Part shown: positions 16,221-22,843 of the stretch, piece by piece
Layout of the letters: each line of letters opens with the position of its first letter
Numbering within the stretch: the stretch's first letter is position 1
Assembly (NCBI GenBank): GCA_001189095.1
Contig: LFCK01000002.1
Span: 217,036 to 281,035, forward strand
From: Parcubacteria bacterium C7867-001
Lineage (GTDB): Bacteria; Patescibacteria; Paceibacteria; UBA9973; UBA2103
Direction of reading: 5' to 3'
Length of the DNA: 64,000 nt
Notes under the pieces: generated by a model
Told to the model about the DNA's origin: nothing
Seen by the model: the letters and a program-made list of their open reading frames with translations, nothing else
The model's database searches: none
Position numbers and translations under genes: made by a program

Positions 16221-16901
16221 CTAAATGACTTCAATATCGCGCACGGTTTTTGATGCGAACTTATAGAGTTGTGCAGGACGGAATTTGCCGCCAGTGCGCT
16301 TCTTCGCAAGCTCCTTCAAGATGCCAATCTTGAGGATTTTCTTGCGGAAATTACGCTTGTCGAGATCTTTTCCAATAATGGATTCATATGCCTTCTCGAG
16401 CTCGGTGAGCGTAAACTCAGCGGGAAGGAGTTTTTGTATGAGTGTAGTGTAGCGAACGCGTGAGCGAAGGCGGGTTAGGGCGGTTTCAAGCATGTCGGTA
16501 TGGTCATATGCGAGCGTGCCCGCTTTCTCAACAGTCTTCCACCATGAATCTTCACCGTCTTTGCGCTCCGCATCGCTAAGCGACTCCCAAGGCACGAAAG
16601 CGATGTGCGCGACAGATACGACGCGCCCGCGCTTGTCGCGATTAAGTGCACTAAAGGTGTAGAGCTGCTCGAGGTGGAGCTTTGCAGGATCGATACCGGT
16701 CTTATCCTTTATATGTCGAGCGGCTGCCTCTTCAGCTGTCTCAAGAGGGGAGAGGAGTCCACCAGGAAGCGCGATGGCGTTCACGTAGTGTGGCGGGCGA
16801 TTTACGCGGATGACGCGCACAAGGAGCTCACCCTCCTTAAGGGTGAAGAGTGCAATATCGGTAGCAACGACGGCGAAATGTAGCTTCGGGGCATCAGTCA
16901 T
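16221..16901 (-). CDS. nrtR: NrtR-family Nudix-related transcriptional regulator
   Basis: 226 residues. An N-terminal Nudix fold has LPGGLLSPLETAEEAAARHI followed by KDKTGI; the acidic residues needed for catalysis are replaced (RHIKDK instead of REUxEE), as in NrtR sensors that bind ADP-ribose without hydrolysis. The C-terminal part (about 150-226) is the winged helix, LPAEFTLTELEKAYE and KRNFRKKI. NrtR repressors control NAD salvage genes, matching the neighbours. Start at ATG 16901: its promoter lies at 16908-16936, leaving only six bases before the codon, so the upstream ATG at 16928 falls within the promoter. Confidence 0.87.
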   Translation of the reverse strand: MTDAPKLHFAVVATDIALFTLKEGELLVRVIRVNRPPHYVNAIALPGGLLSPLETAEEAAARHIKDKTGIDPAKLHLEQLYTFSALNRDKRGRVVSVAHIAFVPWESLSDAERKDGEDSWWKTVEKAGTLAYDHTDMLETALTRLRSRVRYTTLIQKLLPAEFTLTELEKAYESIIGKDLDKRNFRKKILKIGILKELAKKRTGGKFRPAQLYKFASKTVRDIEVI

Positions 16902-16907
16902 ACGGTA

Positions 16908-16936
16908 AGGATACCGCAGGAAGGACATATTGTCAA
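16908..16936 (-). promoter_or_regulatory. Consensus promoter of nrtR, leaderless
   Basis: Minus strand TTGACA (16931-16936), 17-base spacer, TATCCT (16908-16913), then six bases to the ATG at 16901. The transcript would begin at or next to the start codon. Confidence 0.7.
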
Positions 16937-16998
16937 TAGTACACTTTGTAGAAAGGATGATTGAAGATACGGCGCTAAAAGTGTAGTGTGATGAAATT

Positions 16999-17072
16999 GC
17001 TGGTGTAGCTCAGGTAGTTAGAGCATGGGACTCATAAACCCAAGGTCGAAGGTGCAAGTCCTTCCACCAGCA
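16999..17072 (+). tRNA. tRNA-Met (CAT), elongator type
   Basis: Acceptor GCTGGTG/CACCAGC fully paired, anticodon loop ACTCATAAA, T loop TGCAAGT. Unlike the tRNA at 163 the first pair is intact, so this is an elongator Met or, less likely, a lysidine-modified Ile tRNA. CCA not encoded. Confidence 0.9.
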
Positions 17073-17220
17073 CATGTAGTCGCGTAAGCGACGTAGTGGC
17101 ATGGTGGAAGGACTTGCAGGTCGCAGGCGCGTCGGCGCCGAGACGGGGTCGCGGAAATTTTCAGCAGAAAATTATCCGTGACCAAAGCCTCACCAGCACA
17201 TGTAGTCGCGTAAGCGACGT
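17065..17220 (+). repeat. 30-bp direct repeat at the tRNA-Met 3' end enclosing an inverted tRNA fragment
   Basis: Bases 17065-17094 and 17191-17220 are identical (30 bp) and begin with the last eight bases of the tRNA, CACCAGCA. Between them, 17102-17118 is the exact reverse complement of tRNA bases 17053-17069, and 17151-17185 folds into a hairpin with an AGCA loop (ATTTTC-AGCA-GAAAAT). The repeats contain TCGCGTAAGCGA, itself a small hairpin. The direct repeat resembles the att duplication left by tRNA-targeting integration, but the interval is only 96 bases. Confidence 0.75.
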
Positions 17221-17234
17221 GCTAGGCTAGGGAA

Positions 17235-17573
17235 ATGAGTAGCGGCGGCATGCATCACCTTCACGTTCGGAAGCGCGTCTATAAAAACGTCGACGTATTT
17301 CCGAGTCCGGATTCGTTCAAGCGATTTCTCGACAAGGCGATGTATGTCGTCGGTCTTATTTCTCCAATAGCGTTTTTGCCGCAGGTGCTCGATGTCTATG
17401 CTTCGCATAATGTATCGTCTCTTTCACTGATTACGTGGACCGTGCTCGCGCTGGTGAACGTGCTCTGGACGCTCTATGGCTGGGTACACAAGGAATACGC
17501 GATTTTCATCGCAAACGCCTTTATGGCGGTACTTCAGATCTTCCTTATTGGCGCCATTGTTATATATCGGTAG
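17235..17573 (+). CDS. SemiSWEET / PQ-loop membrane protein
   Basis: 112 residues with three helices after a hydrophilic N-terminal 35 residues. The first helix ends ISPIAFLPQVLDVY, the PQ motif; the third segment reads IANAFMAVLQIFLIG. SemiSWEETs dimerise to form a sugar uniporter of six helices. The N-terminal extension with two HH/HVRKR segments is longer than in typical family members, so the start may lie downstream. Confidence 0.82.
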   Translation: MSSGGMHHLHVRKRVYKNVDVFPSPDSFKRFLDKAMYVVGLISPIAFLPQVLDVYASHNVSSLSLITWTVLALVNVLWTLYGWVHKEYAIFIANAFMAVLQIFLIGAIVIYR

Positions 17574-17649
17574 GTTCTTGCGAGACAGCCTAAAAACCGC
17601 TACAGTCTCCTCACGGCCTTAGGGCCGTATATGTTTGTGGTCGTTATCT

Positions 17650-17723
17650 GCGGTCGTAGCTCAACTGGTTAGAGCACTCGCCTGTCACGCGAGAGGTTGC
17701 GGGTTCAAGTCCCGTCGACCGCG
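17650..17723 (+). tRNA. tRNA-Asp (GTC)
   Basis: Acceptor GCGGTCG/CGACCGC, anticodon loop CTGTCAC, discriminator G73 as expected for Asp. CCA not encoded. Terminator six bases downstream. Confidence 0.93.
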
Positions 17724-17728
17724 CAAGA

Positions 17729-17756
17729 CACAAAGTCCCCGAAAGGGGACTTTGTG
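17729..17756 (+). terminator. Terminator after tRNA-Asp
   Basis: 12-bp stem CACAAAGTCCCC with GAAA loop, then CTTTTC. Confidence 0.88.
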
Positions 17757-17761
17757 CTTTT

Positions 17762-17842
17762 CGTGGTCGAAGCAGGCGGAGCCTGCGTCGGGACTTGAAC
17801 GGCTCGTTGATGTTTTTCTAGCAAGAAAAACCAGCGAGCCAG
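17762..17842 (-). repeat. Antisense copy of the tRNA-Asp 3' end, split by a hairpin
   Basis: CGTGGTCGA (17762-17770, one mismatch) and CGGGACTTGAAC (17789-17800, exact) are the reverse complement of the acceptor and T arm of the tRNA just upstream. They are split by an 18-base insert (17771-17788) with stem GCAGGC/GCCTGC, at the same tRNA position as the split after the initiator tRNA. A further hairpin follows, GGCTCG...CGAGCC enclosing GTTTTTC-TAGCAA-GAAAAAC, then a GC-rich tail to about 17900. Confidence 0.7.
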
Positions 17843-17961
17843 GCCCGAGCGGAGCGTCGAGCGTCGGCGAGGCGCGAGCGCTTGGGCAAGCCCGTTGGAA
17901 CTTGAACTAGACTTCCGCTCACATTTTCCCTAGGATGATTCATAGACAAGGAGAAATAGCG

Positions 17962-18201
17962 ATGATGCGTGCAGATGAACTCAGGCAGTTCCTCGAAACC
18001 CAGAACCTCAAGCCGGAGACGGTTTCCGCGATTGAAGAGCGACTCGCTCGTGTCGTTATCACTGGCGGGCTGCTCGACGGCTGCTTTTCCGACTGCGACA
18101 CCGAGCGTGTTCTCGGCGACACGGCACTTTCGGAAGGCTTCACGGAGTTCTACTTCAAGGTAAACGGCATAACCGTACCGAAAGACCCTAGCGGCGCATA
18201 G
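17962..18201 (+). CDS. Small hypothetical protein
   Basis: 79 residues, no signal peptide or membrane segment. The N-terminal half is helical (RADELRQFLETQNLKPETVSAIEERL); the C-terminal half has two Cys (GCFSDCDTE) and ends SEGFTEFYFKVNG. AAGGAG lies eight bases before ATG at 17962 (17965 also possible). A perfect terminator follows. Family not recognised. Confidence 0.65.
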   Translation: MMRADELRQFLETQNLKPETVSAIEERLARVVITGGLLDGCFSDCDTERVLGDTALSEGFTEFYFKVNGITVPKDPSGA

Positions 18202-18210
18202 ATCGTTTAT

Positions 18211-18235
18211 GAGACCCCGACACCGTCGGGGTCTC
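18211..18235 (+). terminator. Terminator hairpin
   Basis: GAGACCCCGAC/GTCGGGGTCTC, 11 bp, ACC loop; the TATACT of the next gene begins five bases later. Confidence 0.75.
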
Positions 18236-18251
18236 ACGCTATACTTTCCCC

Positions 18252-18905
18252 ATGCCTCCCACCAAGGCTAAAAAACCTTCATTCCTCCTTGTTGCTGGGA
18301 CGCTTATCTTCGTGCTCGGTATCGCTACCTCCTCCATTGTGTATCAGAGCACGATGAAGCAGAATCGGTCCCATGTTCTTCATGCGGCGCATGTCGTTGC
18401 ACTGAATGTCACGCCGTCCGACATTGTTTTGCTCACTGGCTCATCGACTGATGTCACGACATCCGTCTACCAACGAACCAAAAAGCATCTCATGCAAATG
18501 CATGACACTGTTTCGCAAATGCGCTTCGCGTATGTGCTCGGAAAGAATAGTGCAGGAGAGGTATTTTTCTATGCTGATTCCGAAGATCCTTCATCAGAGG
18601 ACTATTCACCGCCCGGACAAGTGTACGACGAAGCGTCGCCGCTGCTACATGCAATGTTTACTGATGGAACTGAGCGGATAGAGGGTCCGATTACAGATCG
18701 GTGGGGAACCTGGGTCTCAGCGTACGAACAAATTCACGCCTCAGATGGGACCGTCATCGGCGTGGTTGGTGTTGATCTTCCTGCAGAAAAGCATCTTACG
18801 ACACTCATAGCGTATACTGCCGTTCCGCTTCTCGTAGCGATCGTGTTCATCGCGCTGCTCATCTTCGTGCGTCGGGCGCAGAGGGCTGACGCCGCTTTTC
18901 AGTAA
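18252..18905 (+). CDS. Membrane sensor-like protein with extracellular domain and no output domain
   Basis: 217 residues. Membrane helices at about 10-30 and 188-208 flank an extracellular domain of about 155 residues whose ending, AYEQIHASDGTVIGVVGVDLPAEK, resembles a Cache/PAS-like sensor domain of chemoreceptors and histidine kinases. The short cytoplasmic end (RRAQRADAAFQ) lacks any kinase, cyclase or HAMP part, so it may work with another protein. TATACT sits six bases before ATG. Confidence 0.65.
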   Translation: MPPTKAKKPSFLLVAGTLIFVLGIATSSIVYQSTMKQNRSHVLHAAHVVALNVTPSDIVLLTGSSTDVTTSVYQRTKKHLMQMHDTVSQMRFAYVLGKNSAGEVFFYADSEDPSSEDYSPPGQVYDEASPLLHAMFTDGTERIEGPITDRWGTWVSAYEQIHASDGTVIGVVGVDLPAEKHLTTLIAYTAVPLLVAIVFIALLIFVRRAQRADAAFQ

Positions 18906-18919
18906 AATGTAGATGAAAA

Positions 18920-18943
18920 ACCGCCCAGCATATGCTGGGCGGT
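18920..18943. terminator. Bidirectional terminator
   Basis: ACCGCCCAGCA/TGCTGGGCGGT stem between convergent genes. Confidence 0.85.
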
Positions 18944-18950
18944 GTACTCT

Positions 18951-19205
18951 TTAGGACCGAGGAGGCCGAGTACCTCGAGGAGTCACGGGAATGTTCCGCA
19001 CGTCGGTCTCGACGCCACAGTCGGGGCACGAGAATGTGATGTACGTATCGCTTGAACCGTCGTAGTGGTGACTGCGGGTGTAGTAGAGATCATGCTGGGA
19101 GACCAGCAGGACCGCGCCACAGCCCCCGCCACCATTACCTTCGCCGGTGCAGGTGAACTCCTTAGACCAGCCCCGCTGCTTGCGGCCCTTCTTGATGACT
19201 TCCAT
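18951..19205 (-). CDS. Small zinc-ribbon-like protein
   Basis: 84 residues with a basic start (MEVIKKGRKQRGWSK) and two Cys groups: FTC...GGGGCGA (residues about 18-29) and SCPDCGVE (about 60-64), suggesting one bound zinc. Two His in TRSHHYD. The start at 19205 has AGGAGG five bases upstream and lies inside the end of the Nudix gene, overlapping it by 44 bases in another frame, so expression may be coupled. Confidence 0.7.
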   Translation of the reverse strand: MEVIKKGRKQRGWSKEFTCTGEGNGGGGCGAVLLVSQHDLYYTRSHHYDGSSDTYITFSCPDCGVETDVRNIPVTPRGTRPPRS

Positions 19206-19611
19206 GGAAGCCTCCTCGTGCAAGATAATCGGTGAACATTTTGAAGTGGTCGAACACGAATTCGTCTTTGCGAGCAATGATCAGATCCTTGCTCAAGATA
19301 ACCGTGCATGTCTTTCCAGCTTCGTTGCGGATAGTGCCGCTTGCATTCCCGATGAACGTCGTCGAGATGTAGTGGCCGCGCGGGTCGCGTCCGTCGACGG
19401 CATAGGTGCCGAGGACGCCAAGCGGCGCGAACGCGAGCCCCGTTTCTTCGGCGAGTTCGCGGACAGCAGTTGCTGAAAGCAGCTCGCCGTCTTCTTGCTT
19501 GCCGCCGGGGAAGGCGAGGCCTTTCACGGAGCCGAGTCGTTCAACGACAACAAAAGCGTTCGGCAGGCCGTTCCAGTGCGCGATGATGTCTGCGCAGTAG
19601 ATGATTTTCAT
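19162..19611 (-). CDS. Nudix hydrolase
   Basis: 149 residues. The Nudix box is complete: GGKQEDGE, seven residues, RELAEETGL. All metal-binding Glu are present, so it should be an active pyrophosphohydrolase. The apt gene lies 13 bases upstream in the same operon; together they could recycle ADP-ribose or oxidised nucleotides to AMP and PRPP-linked products. AAAGGAG precedes the ATG. Substrate not predictable from the box. Confidence 0.88.
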   Translation of the reverse strand: MKIIYCADIIAHWNGLPNAFVVVERLGSVKGLAFPGGKQEDGELLSATAVRELAEETGLAFAPLGVLGTYAVDGRDPRGHYISTTFIGNASGTIRNEAGKTCTVILSKDLIIARKDEFVFDHFKMFTDYLARGGFHGSHQEGPQAAGLV

Positions 19612-19624
19612 AGCAACTCTCCTT

Positions 19625-20137
19625 TTAGTAGGTCATGAGGGAATCGATGCGGTACTCGCCGAGCTTTGCGCGGCCATTGAGCTCGGTGAGCTCGATGATG
19701 AACGCGCATCCGGCAACGGTCGCGCCAACCTTTTTTACGAGCGTGCACGCAGCGGCAGCGGTGCCGCCGGTTGCGAGCAAGTCGTCGAGCACGAGCACGC
19801 GAGCGCCAGCGGCGAACGCTTCCTCTTGCATCTCGACGACGTCCTCGCCGTATTCAAGACCGTAGGCCACTTGAAATGCAGCGCGCGGCAGTTTGCCTTT
19901 CTTGCGGACCATTCCGAGGGGGATCTGCAGTCGAGCGGCGAGTGCGCCGCCGAAGAGAAATCCTCGAGCATCGAGCGCCGCAATGGCGTCGACCTTCCCG
20001 TCCCAGCGATTTGCGAGCTCCTCGATGACGCCCTGAAAGGCGGTCGGGTTCGCGAGTAGGGGAGCGATGTCTTTGAAGACGATTCCGCATTTGGGGAAGT
20101 CAGGAACATCACGAACATGTGCTTTGAAGTTGGTCAT
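19625..20137 (-). CDS. apt: Adenine phosphoribosyltransferase
   Basis: 170 residues. Type I PRTase: VRDVPDFPKCGIVFKDIAPLL at the N-terminus, DARGFLFG, FQVAYGLEYGED (flexible loop region) and the PRPP loop VLVLDDLLATGGTA. It converts adenine and PRPP to AMP. The start at 20137 gives the family N-terminus and has AAGGAG eight bases upstream, with a boxA-like AGTTCTTTGAAAA just before it (20149-20161, minus strand). First gene of apt-Nudix-zinc-ribbon operon. Confidence 0.93.
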   Translation of the reverse strand: MTNFKAHVRDVPDFPKCGIVFKDIAPLLANPTAFQGVIEELANRWDGKVDAIAALDARGFLFGGALAARLQIPLGMVRKKGKLPRAAFQVAYGLEYGEDVVEMQEEAFAAGARVLVLDDLLATGGTAAAACTLVKKVGATVAGCAFIIELTELNGRAKLGEYRIDSLMTY

Positions 20138-20148
20138 TCGGTTACTCC

Positions 20149-20222
20149 TTTTCAAAGAACTCACAACCTTGGCGATAGTACCTTGATTCTCTGATTCGTA
20201 CACAATGAAGTGGTAATGTGTA
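20149..20222. promoter_or_regulatory. Divergent apt / TrmB control region
   Basis: Contains the apt boxA-like element (AGTTCTTTGAAAA on the minus strand) and an inverted repeat TACACA (20199-20204) / TGTGTA (20217-20222) with a 12-base spacer. It lies between divergent apt and TrmB-like genes, the natural place for an autoregulatory operator. Confidence 0.5.
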
Positions 20223-20244
20223 ACAAAAGTAGTACATTATATGC

Positions 20245-20979
20245 ATGCAGCTCAAAACCGTCTTTAAGCGGCTCGGTCTCGGGAAGCATTCAGATGAGGT
20301 CTATACGGCCCTACTCAAATCAAAGCGTTCGATGCTTGCGGCACATATCGCTAAGGCGGCCGGCGTTGCGCGGCCGCAGGTGTACCGAAATCTCGACGAG
20401 CTTGTTGCGCAGAAGTTTGTGTCAAAGCGTCACGAAGGGAAGAGGACGTACTATCGTGCCGAAAGTCCTCGCCGCATCGACGAGGCATTCGAAACCGTTG
20501 AAAAGGATGTTGCTGCGCTTACACAGCAGTACGCGAAGTCGAAGGAGAAAGCGGTTCCGGAATACGTCCGGTTTCTCCATGGTTTCTCGGGAATTCGCGC
20601 AGTGTTCGATGACGTTATCGATCACACGCCGCGCGGCGCTACCTTTTATAGGTATACGTCTGAACGGGATCTCTCAGCGGTGAACAAATATCTTTCCCCC
20701 AGCTATCGTGCACGCCGCGACCAGAAGAAGCTCGAGCGTCTTGTCATAAGTAACCCAGTTTCAGGCAAGCAGAAGCGTCCACGGCTCGAACGGTTCATAA
20801 AATACATTGAACCCAGCACAGATCTCTTCGATCAGAACATCATCCAGCTCGTCTACGGCAATCGCCTTGCGTTCATAAATCTCTCCGCTGAAGAGGCATT
20901 CATCATAGAAGACTCTTCGCTAGCCGCCTTTCAGAAGGTTATTTTCCAGCAACTCTATAAAAAGCTCGGGGCGGGCTAG
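20245..20979 (+). CDS. TrmB-family transcriptional regulator
   Basis: 244 residues. The N-terminal winged helix (about 5-70) reads VFKRLGLGKHSDEVYTALLKS and VARPQVYRNLDELVAQKFVSK, typical TrmB DNA-binding domain. The remaining part lacks a clear sugar-binding domain but resembles the phospholipase-D-like C-terminal half of TrmB-type regulators. TrmB proteins control sugar or metabolic genes in archaea and some bacteria. Its end overlaps the converging gene by four bases. TTATAT lies just before the ATG. Confidence 0.8.
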   Translation: MQLKTVFKRLGLGKHSDEVYTALLKSKRSMLAAHIAKAAGVARPQVYRNLDELVAQKFVSKRHEGKRTYYRAESPRRIDEAFETVEKDVAALTQQYAKSKEKAVPEYVRFLHGFSGIRAVFDDVIDHTPRGATFYRYTSERDLSAVNKYLSPSYRARRDQKKLERLVISNPVSGKQKRPRLERFIKYIEPSTDLFDQNIIQLVYGNRLAFINLSAEEAFIIEDSSLAAFQKVIFQQLYKKLGAG

Positions 20980-21362
20980 TTTCCTGGCTTCTGTGAGTTG
21001 CGAAGCACTTGCTGCTTCTTGTGTTCGCGGAGTTCCTTGTCGAGGCGGTCGAGTGTAGCGTCATCGTCGTCTTCGATATCGATGAAGTCGTCGCGAGCCG
21101 GTTTTAACGCGCGGATTATCTCATCGAGCTTGAGTTGAATGGCGTGCGAATCGCGGTTCTGGGTGTTCTGAATAAGGAACACCATCAGGAAGGTGAGCAC
21201 GGTTGTTCCTGTATTAATGAAGAGCTGCCATGTATCGGAAAATTCAAAGAAGGGACCTGAAACAGCCCAGAGCACAATGATGCCAACGGCGAGCACGAAT
21301 GTCGCTGGAGCACCCATCGCAAAGCTCGTCGAATGCGCGATCTTCCGGAAGAGTTCATTCAT
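20976..21362 (-). CDS. Low-affinity iron permease-like membrane protein
   Basis: 128 residues. Two helices: FAMGAPATFVLAVGIIVLWAVSGP and LFINTGTTVLTFLMVFLIQNTQNRDSHAIQLKLDE, the latter a close match to the conserved core of the low-affinity iron permease family (PF04120). A charged tail follows (DIEDDDDATLDRLDKELREHKKQQ). In bacteria the transport role is unproven. Start at 21362, with TATCAT six bases upstream. Confidence 0.8.
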   Translation of the reverse strand: MNELFRKIAHSTSFAMGAPATFVLAVGIIVLWAVSGPFFEFSDTWQLFINTGTTVLTFLMVFLIQNTQNRDSHAIQLKLDEIIRALKPARDDFIDIEDDDDATLDRLDKELREHKKQQVLRNSQKPGN

Positions 21363-21420
21363 ATCTAAATGATAGCAGAACCCCGCGACTGGAATCGCGG
21401 GGTTCGTGCGTAAGTCTTCT

Positions 21421-21612
21421 CTAGTGATTGCTGCAGCACTTGCAGGTGCCAAGCTTCGGGATCATCGCGATGATGATGAGCACCGGCCATGCGATGGCTA
21501 CATACATCGGATTCACGACACCAAGCGTTGAAAGGAGGAACGCAAGGGCGATGAGGATGATAGCAATCGGGAGAATCTTATGATGGGGGCATTTGCACGT
21601 GTTGGAACTCAT
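21421..21612 (-). CDS. Small two-helix membrane protein with Cys/His ends
   Basis: 63 residues. Two hydrophobic helices are framed by metal-binding-like ends: NTCKCPHHK at the start and GTCKCCSNH at the end. Both clusters could lie on the same membrane side. No family recognised; metal binding is inference. Confidence 0.65.
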   Translation of the reverse strand: MSSNTCKCPHHKILPIAIILIALAFLLSTLGVVNPMYVAIAWPVLIIIAMIPKLGTCKCCSNH

Positions 21613-21747
21613 ACGTAGTGAGAAGGGATTACGGATAATCGCACGCTAGTAGCGTAGCACTTCAGGGAGCGCTCATGACGAAGTCGGGGGATAGCTGGGT
21701 CGTTGAAAAAAGCTCCTATATACAGTACGCTCAGGGAGTTCTACTAC

Positions 21748-21820
21748 GCCGTTGTAGCTCAGTTGGTAGAGCACTTCCATGGTAAGGAAGAGGTCATCGG
21801 TTCGATCCCGATCAACGGCT
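21748..21820 (+). tRNA. tRNA-Thr (GGT)
   Basis: Acceptor GCCGTTG/CAACGGC, anticodon loop ATGGTAA, T loop TTCGATC. CCA is encoded immediately downstream (21821-21823), unlike the Met, Asp and Gln genes here. Confidence 0.93.
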
Positions 21821-21875
21821 CCAGTTTTAAACCCAAGAAATTGCGCAGGGCCCGCCCCAGTCGTATAGTTCTTGT

Positions 21876-22334
21876 ATGACTAAGAAGATACTTTCAATCT
21901 TCATCCCTGTTCTCGTTTTACTCGCTGCGGGCGCATACACATATCAGGTACATATTACTGGTCAGTGGGATTTTTGGAACGCGCCGCCCTCGGAAATAAA
22001 TATTGCAGATACTGTGCAAGAAGCGTTTCGCGGCACGGACTACTACAAGAATCTCTCAAAAGACGACAAAGAGTACGCCACTCTTTCTTTAGCGCAGGTA
22101 TCACGAGCATCGCTCGTGCTCGCAGCTATAAAAGGGCACTATGTAAAAACGGGTATGTACCCAGCCACTCTTGAGGAGATTGAATTTATCGAAGATAAAT
22201 TGACACTCATTGATCCACTTACGGGAGAACGCTTTTACTATCGTCTGCGCGAAGAAGAGGTTGGATATGAATTTTGCTATCGAGGAAGTGAACGAACTCG
22301 TGAGTGCTTTACCAAAAACGGGCCAGTCCAATAG
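21876..22334 (+). CDS. Exported pseudopilin-like small protein
   Basis: 152 residues. An N-terminal hydrophobic helix (5-25) is followed by an extracellular domain. YVKTGMYPATLEEIEFIEDKLTLIDPLTGERFYY is reminiscent of the Y-P-x-x-L...D-P-x-G-x-x-Y region of type II secretion pseudopilins (GspG-like), but no prepilin peptidase site is seen. Two Cys near the end (FCYRGSERTREC) may form a disulfide. TATAGT lies six bases before ATG. Confidence 0.65.
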   Translation: MTKKILSIFIPVLVLLAAGAYTYQVHITGQWDFWNAPPSEINIADTVQEAFRGTDYYKNLSKDDKEYATLSLAQVSRASLVLAAIKGHYVKTGMYPATLEEIEFIEDKLTLIDPLTGERFYYRLREEEVGYEFCYRGSERTRECFTKNGPVQ

Positions 22335-22843
22335 CTAGTCTCCCTTCCCGGTTTTTGGATCCCATCCGAAAAAGAAAGAAAAGAATGGGCGGACAGCGGA
22401 CAGGGGTCGGGGCGAGCCCCGAGTCCGCGAGGCGCGAGTGGTCAGGATTCTTTTGCGAAATGGGTTCTAACCGAGTACCGTAGGGTCTCCAAAAGGTGCG
22501 TGGATAACGTTTATTCAGCGGACAGAAAGAATGTAATACTTAGGGCATGGGAGCGGGACCTCCCAGATCCGCGTCCGACCGCGAAAGCGCAAGGATATGT
22601 TTCTAACTCCGACCTACAGGCAGGCGGAATGAAAAAGAAAACGCGCGATTCTCCCGAAGAGCTGTACATTTACATGCGTCCTCCGTAGCGAGGAATGGCA
22701 GAAACAAAGAGGTGAGCAGCTCGCCTCAAGTACCCTAGGGCTTCATGCCCGAGCCGCCCGACGTCTTCTCCTTCACTGTGAGAACGACTCGGGCGGCTTC
22801 TGCCTTTCCGTATATAAGGACAAATGGTATAACCGTTTTATTC
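22335..22843. other. 508-base gap without an assignable gene
   Basis: Between the pseudopilin-like gene and tRNA-Thr. It holds a GC-rich stretch (22383-22445) whose CGCGAGGCGCGAG core resembles the tail after tRNA-Asp, a near-consensus DnaA box on the minus strand (22500-22508), and a frame from GTG 22500 to 22688 whose last 19 codons from ATG 22629 (MKKKTRDSPEELYIYMRPP) look peptide-like. A 10-bp inverted repeat (22752-22761 / 22789-22798) closes the region like a terminator. I could not match it to tmRNA, SRP RNA or RNase P RNA. Confidence 0.4.

Noticed and set aside
5400..16901. Phage-type NAD+ reconstitution (NARP) defence-evasion pathway
   Set aside because: NARP1 needs an ADP-ribose pyrophosphate synthetase with a nicotinamide transferase and NARP2 a nicotinamide phosphoribosyltransferase; here the transferase has PncB motifs, there are no phage genes, and an NrtR regulator is present, so housekeeping salvage fits better.
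17065..17220. CRISPR-like array
   Set aside because: Only two copies of the 30-mer, one of them ending a tRNA gene, a 96-base interval with its own inverted repeat, and no cas genes in the window.
22500..22688. 62-codon frame before tRNA-Thr as a protein gene
   Set aside because: No promoter or ribosome-binding site at the GTG, odd composition and position in a structured GC-rich interval; kept only as part of an unassigned region.
22335..22843. tmRNA, SRP RNA or RNase P RNA
   Set aside because: I looked for the tRNA-like ends and tag frame, the GGAAG-type SRP core and the ACAGAAA P-RNA core and found none.
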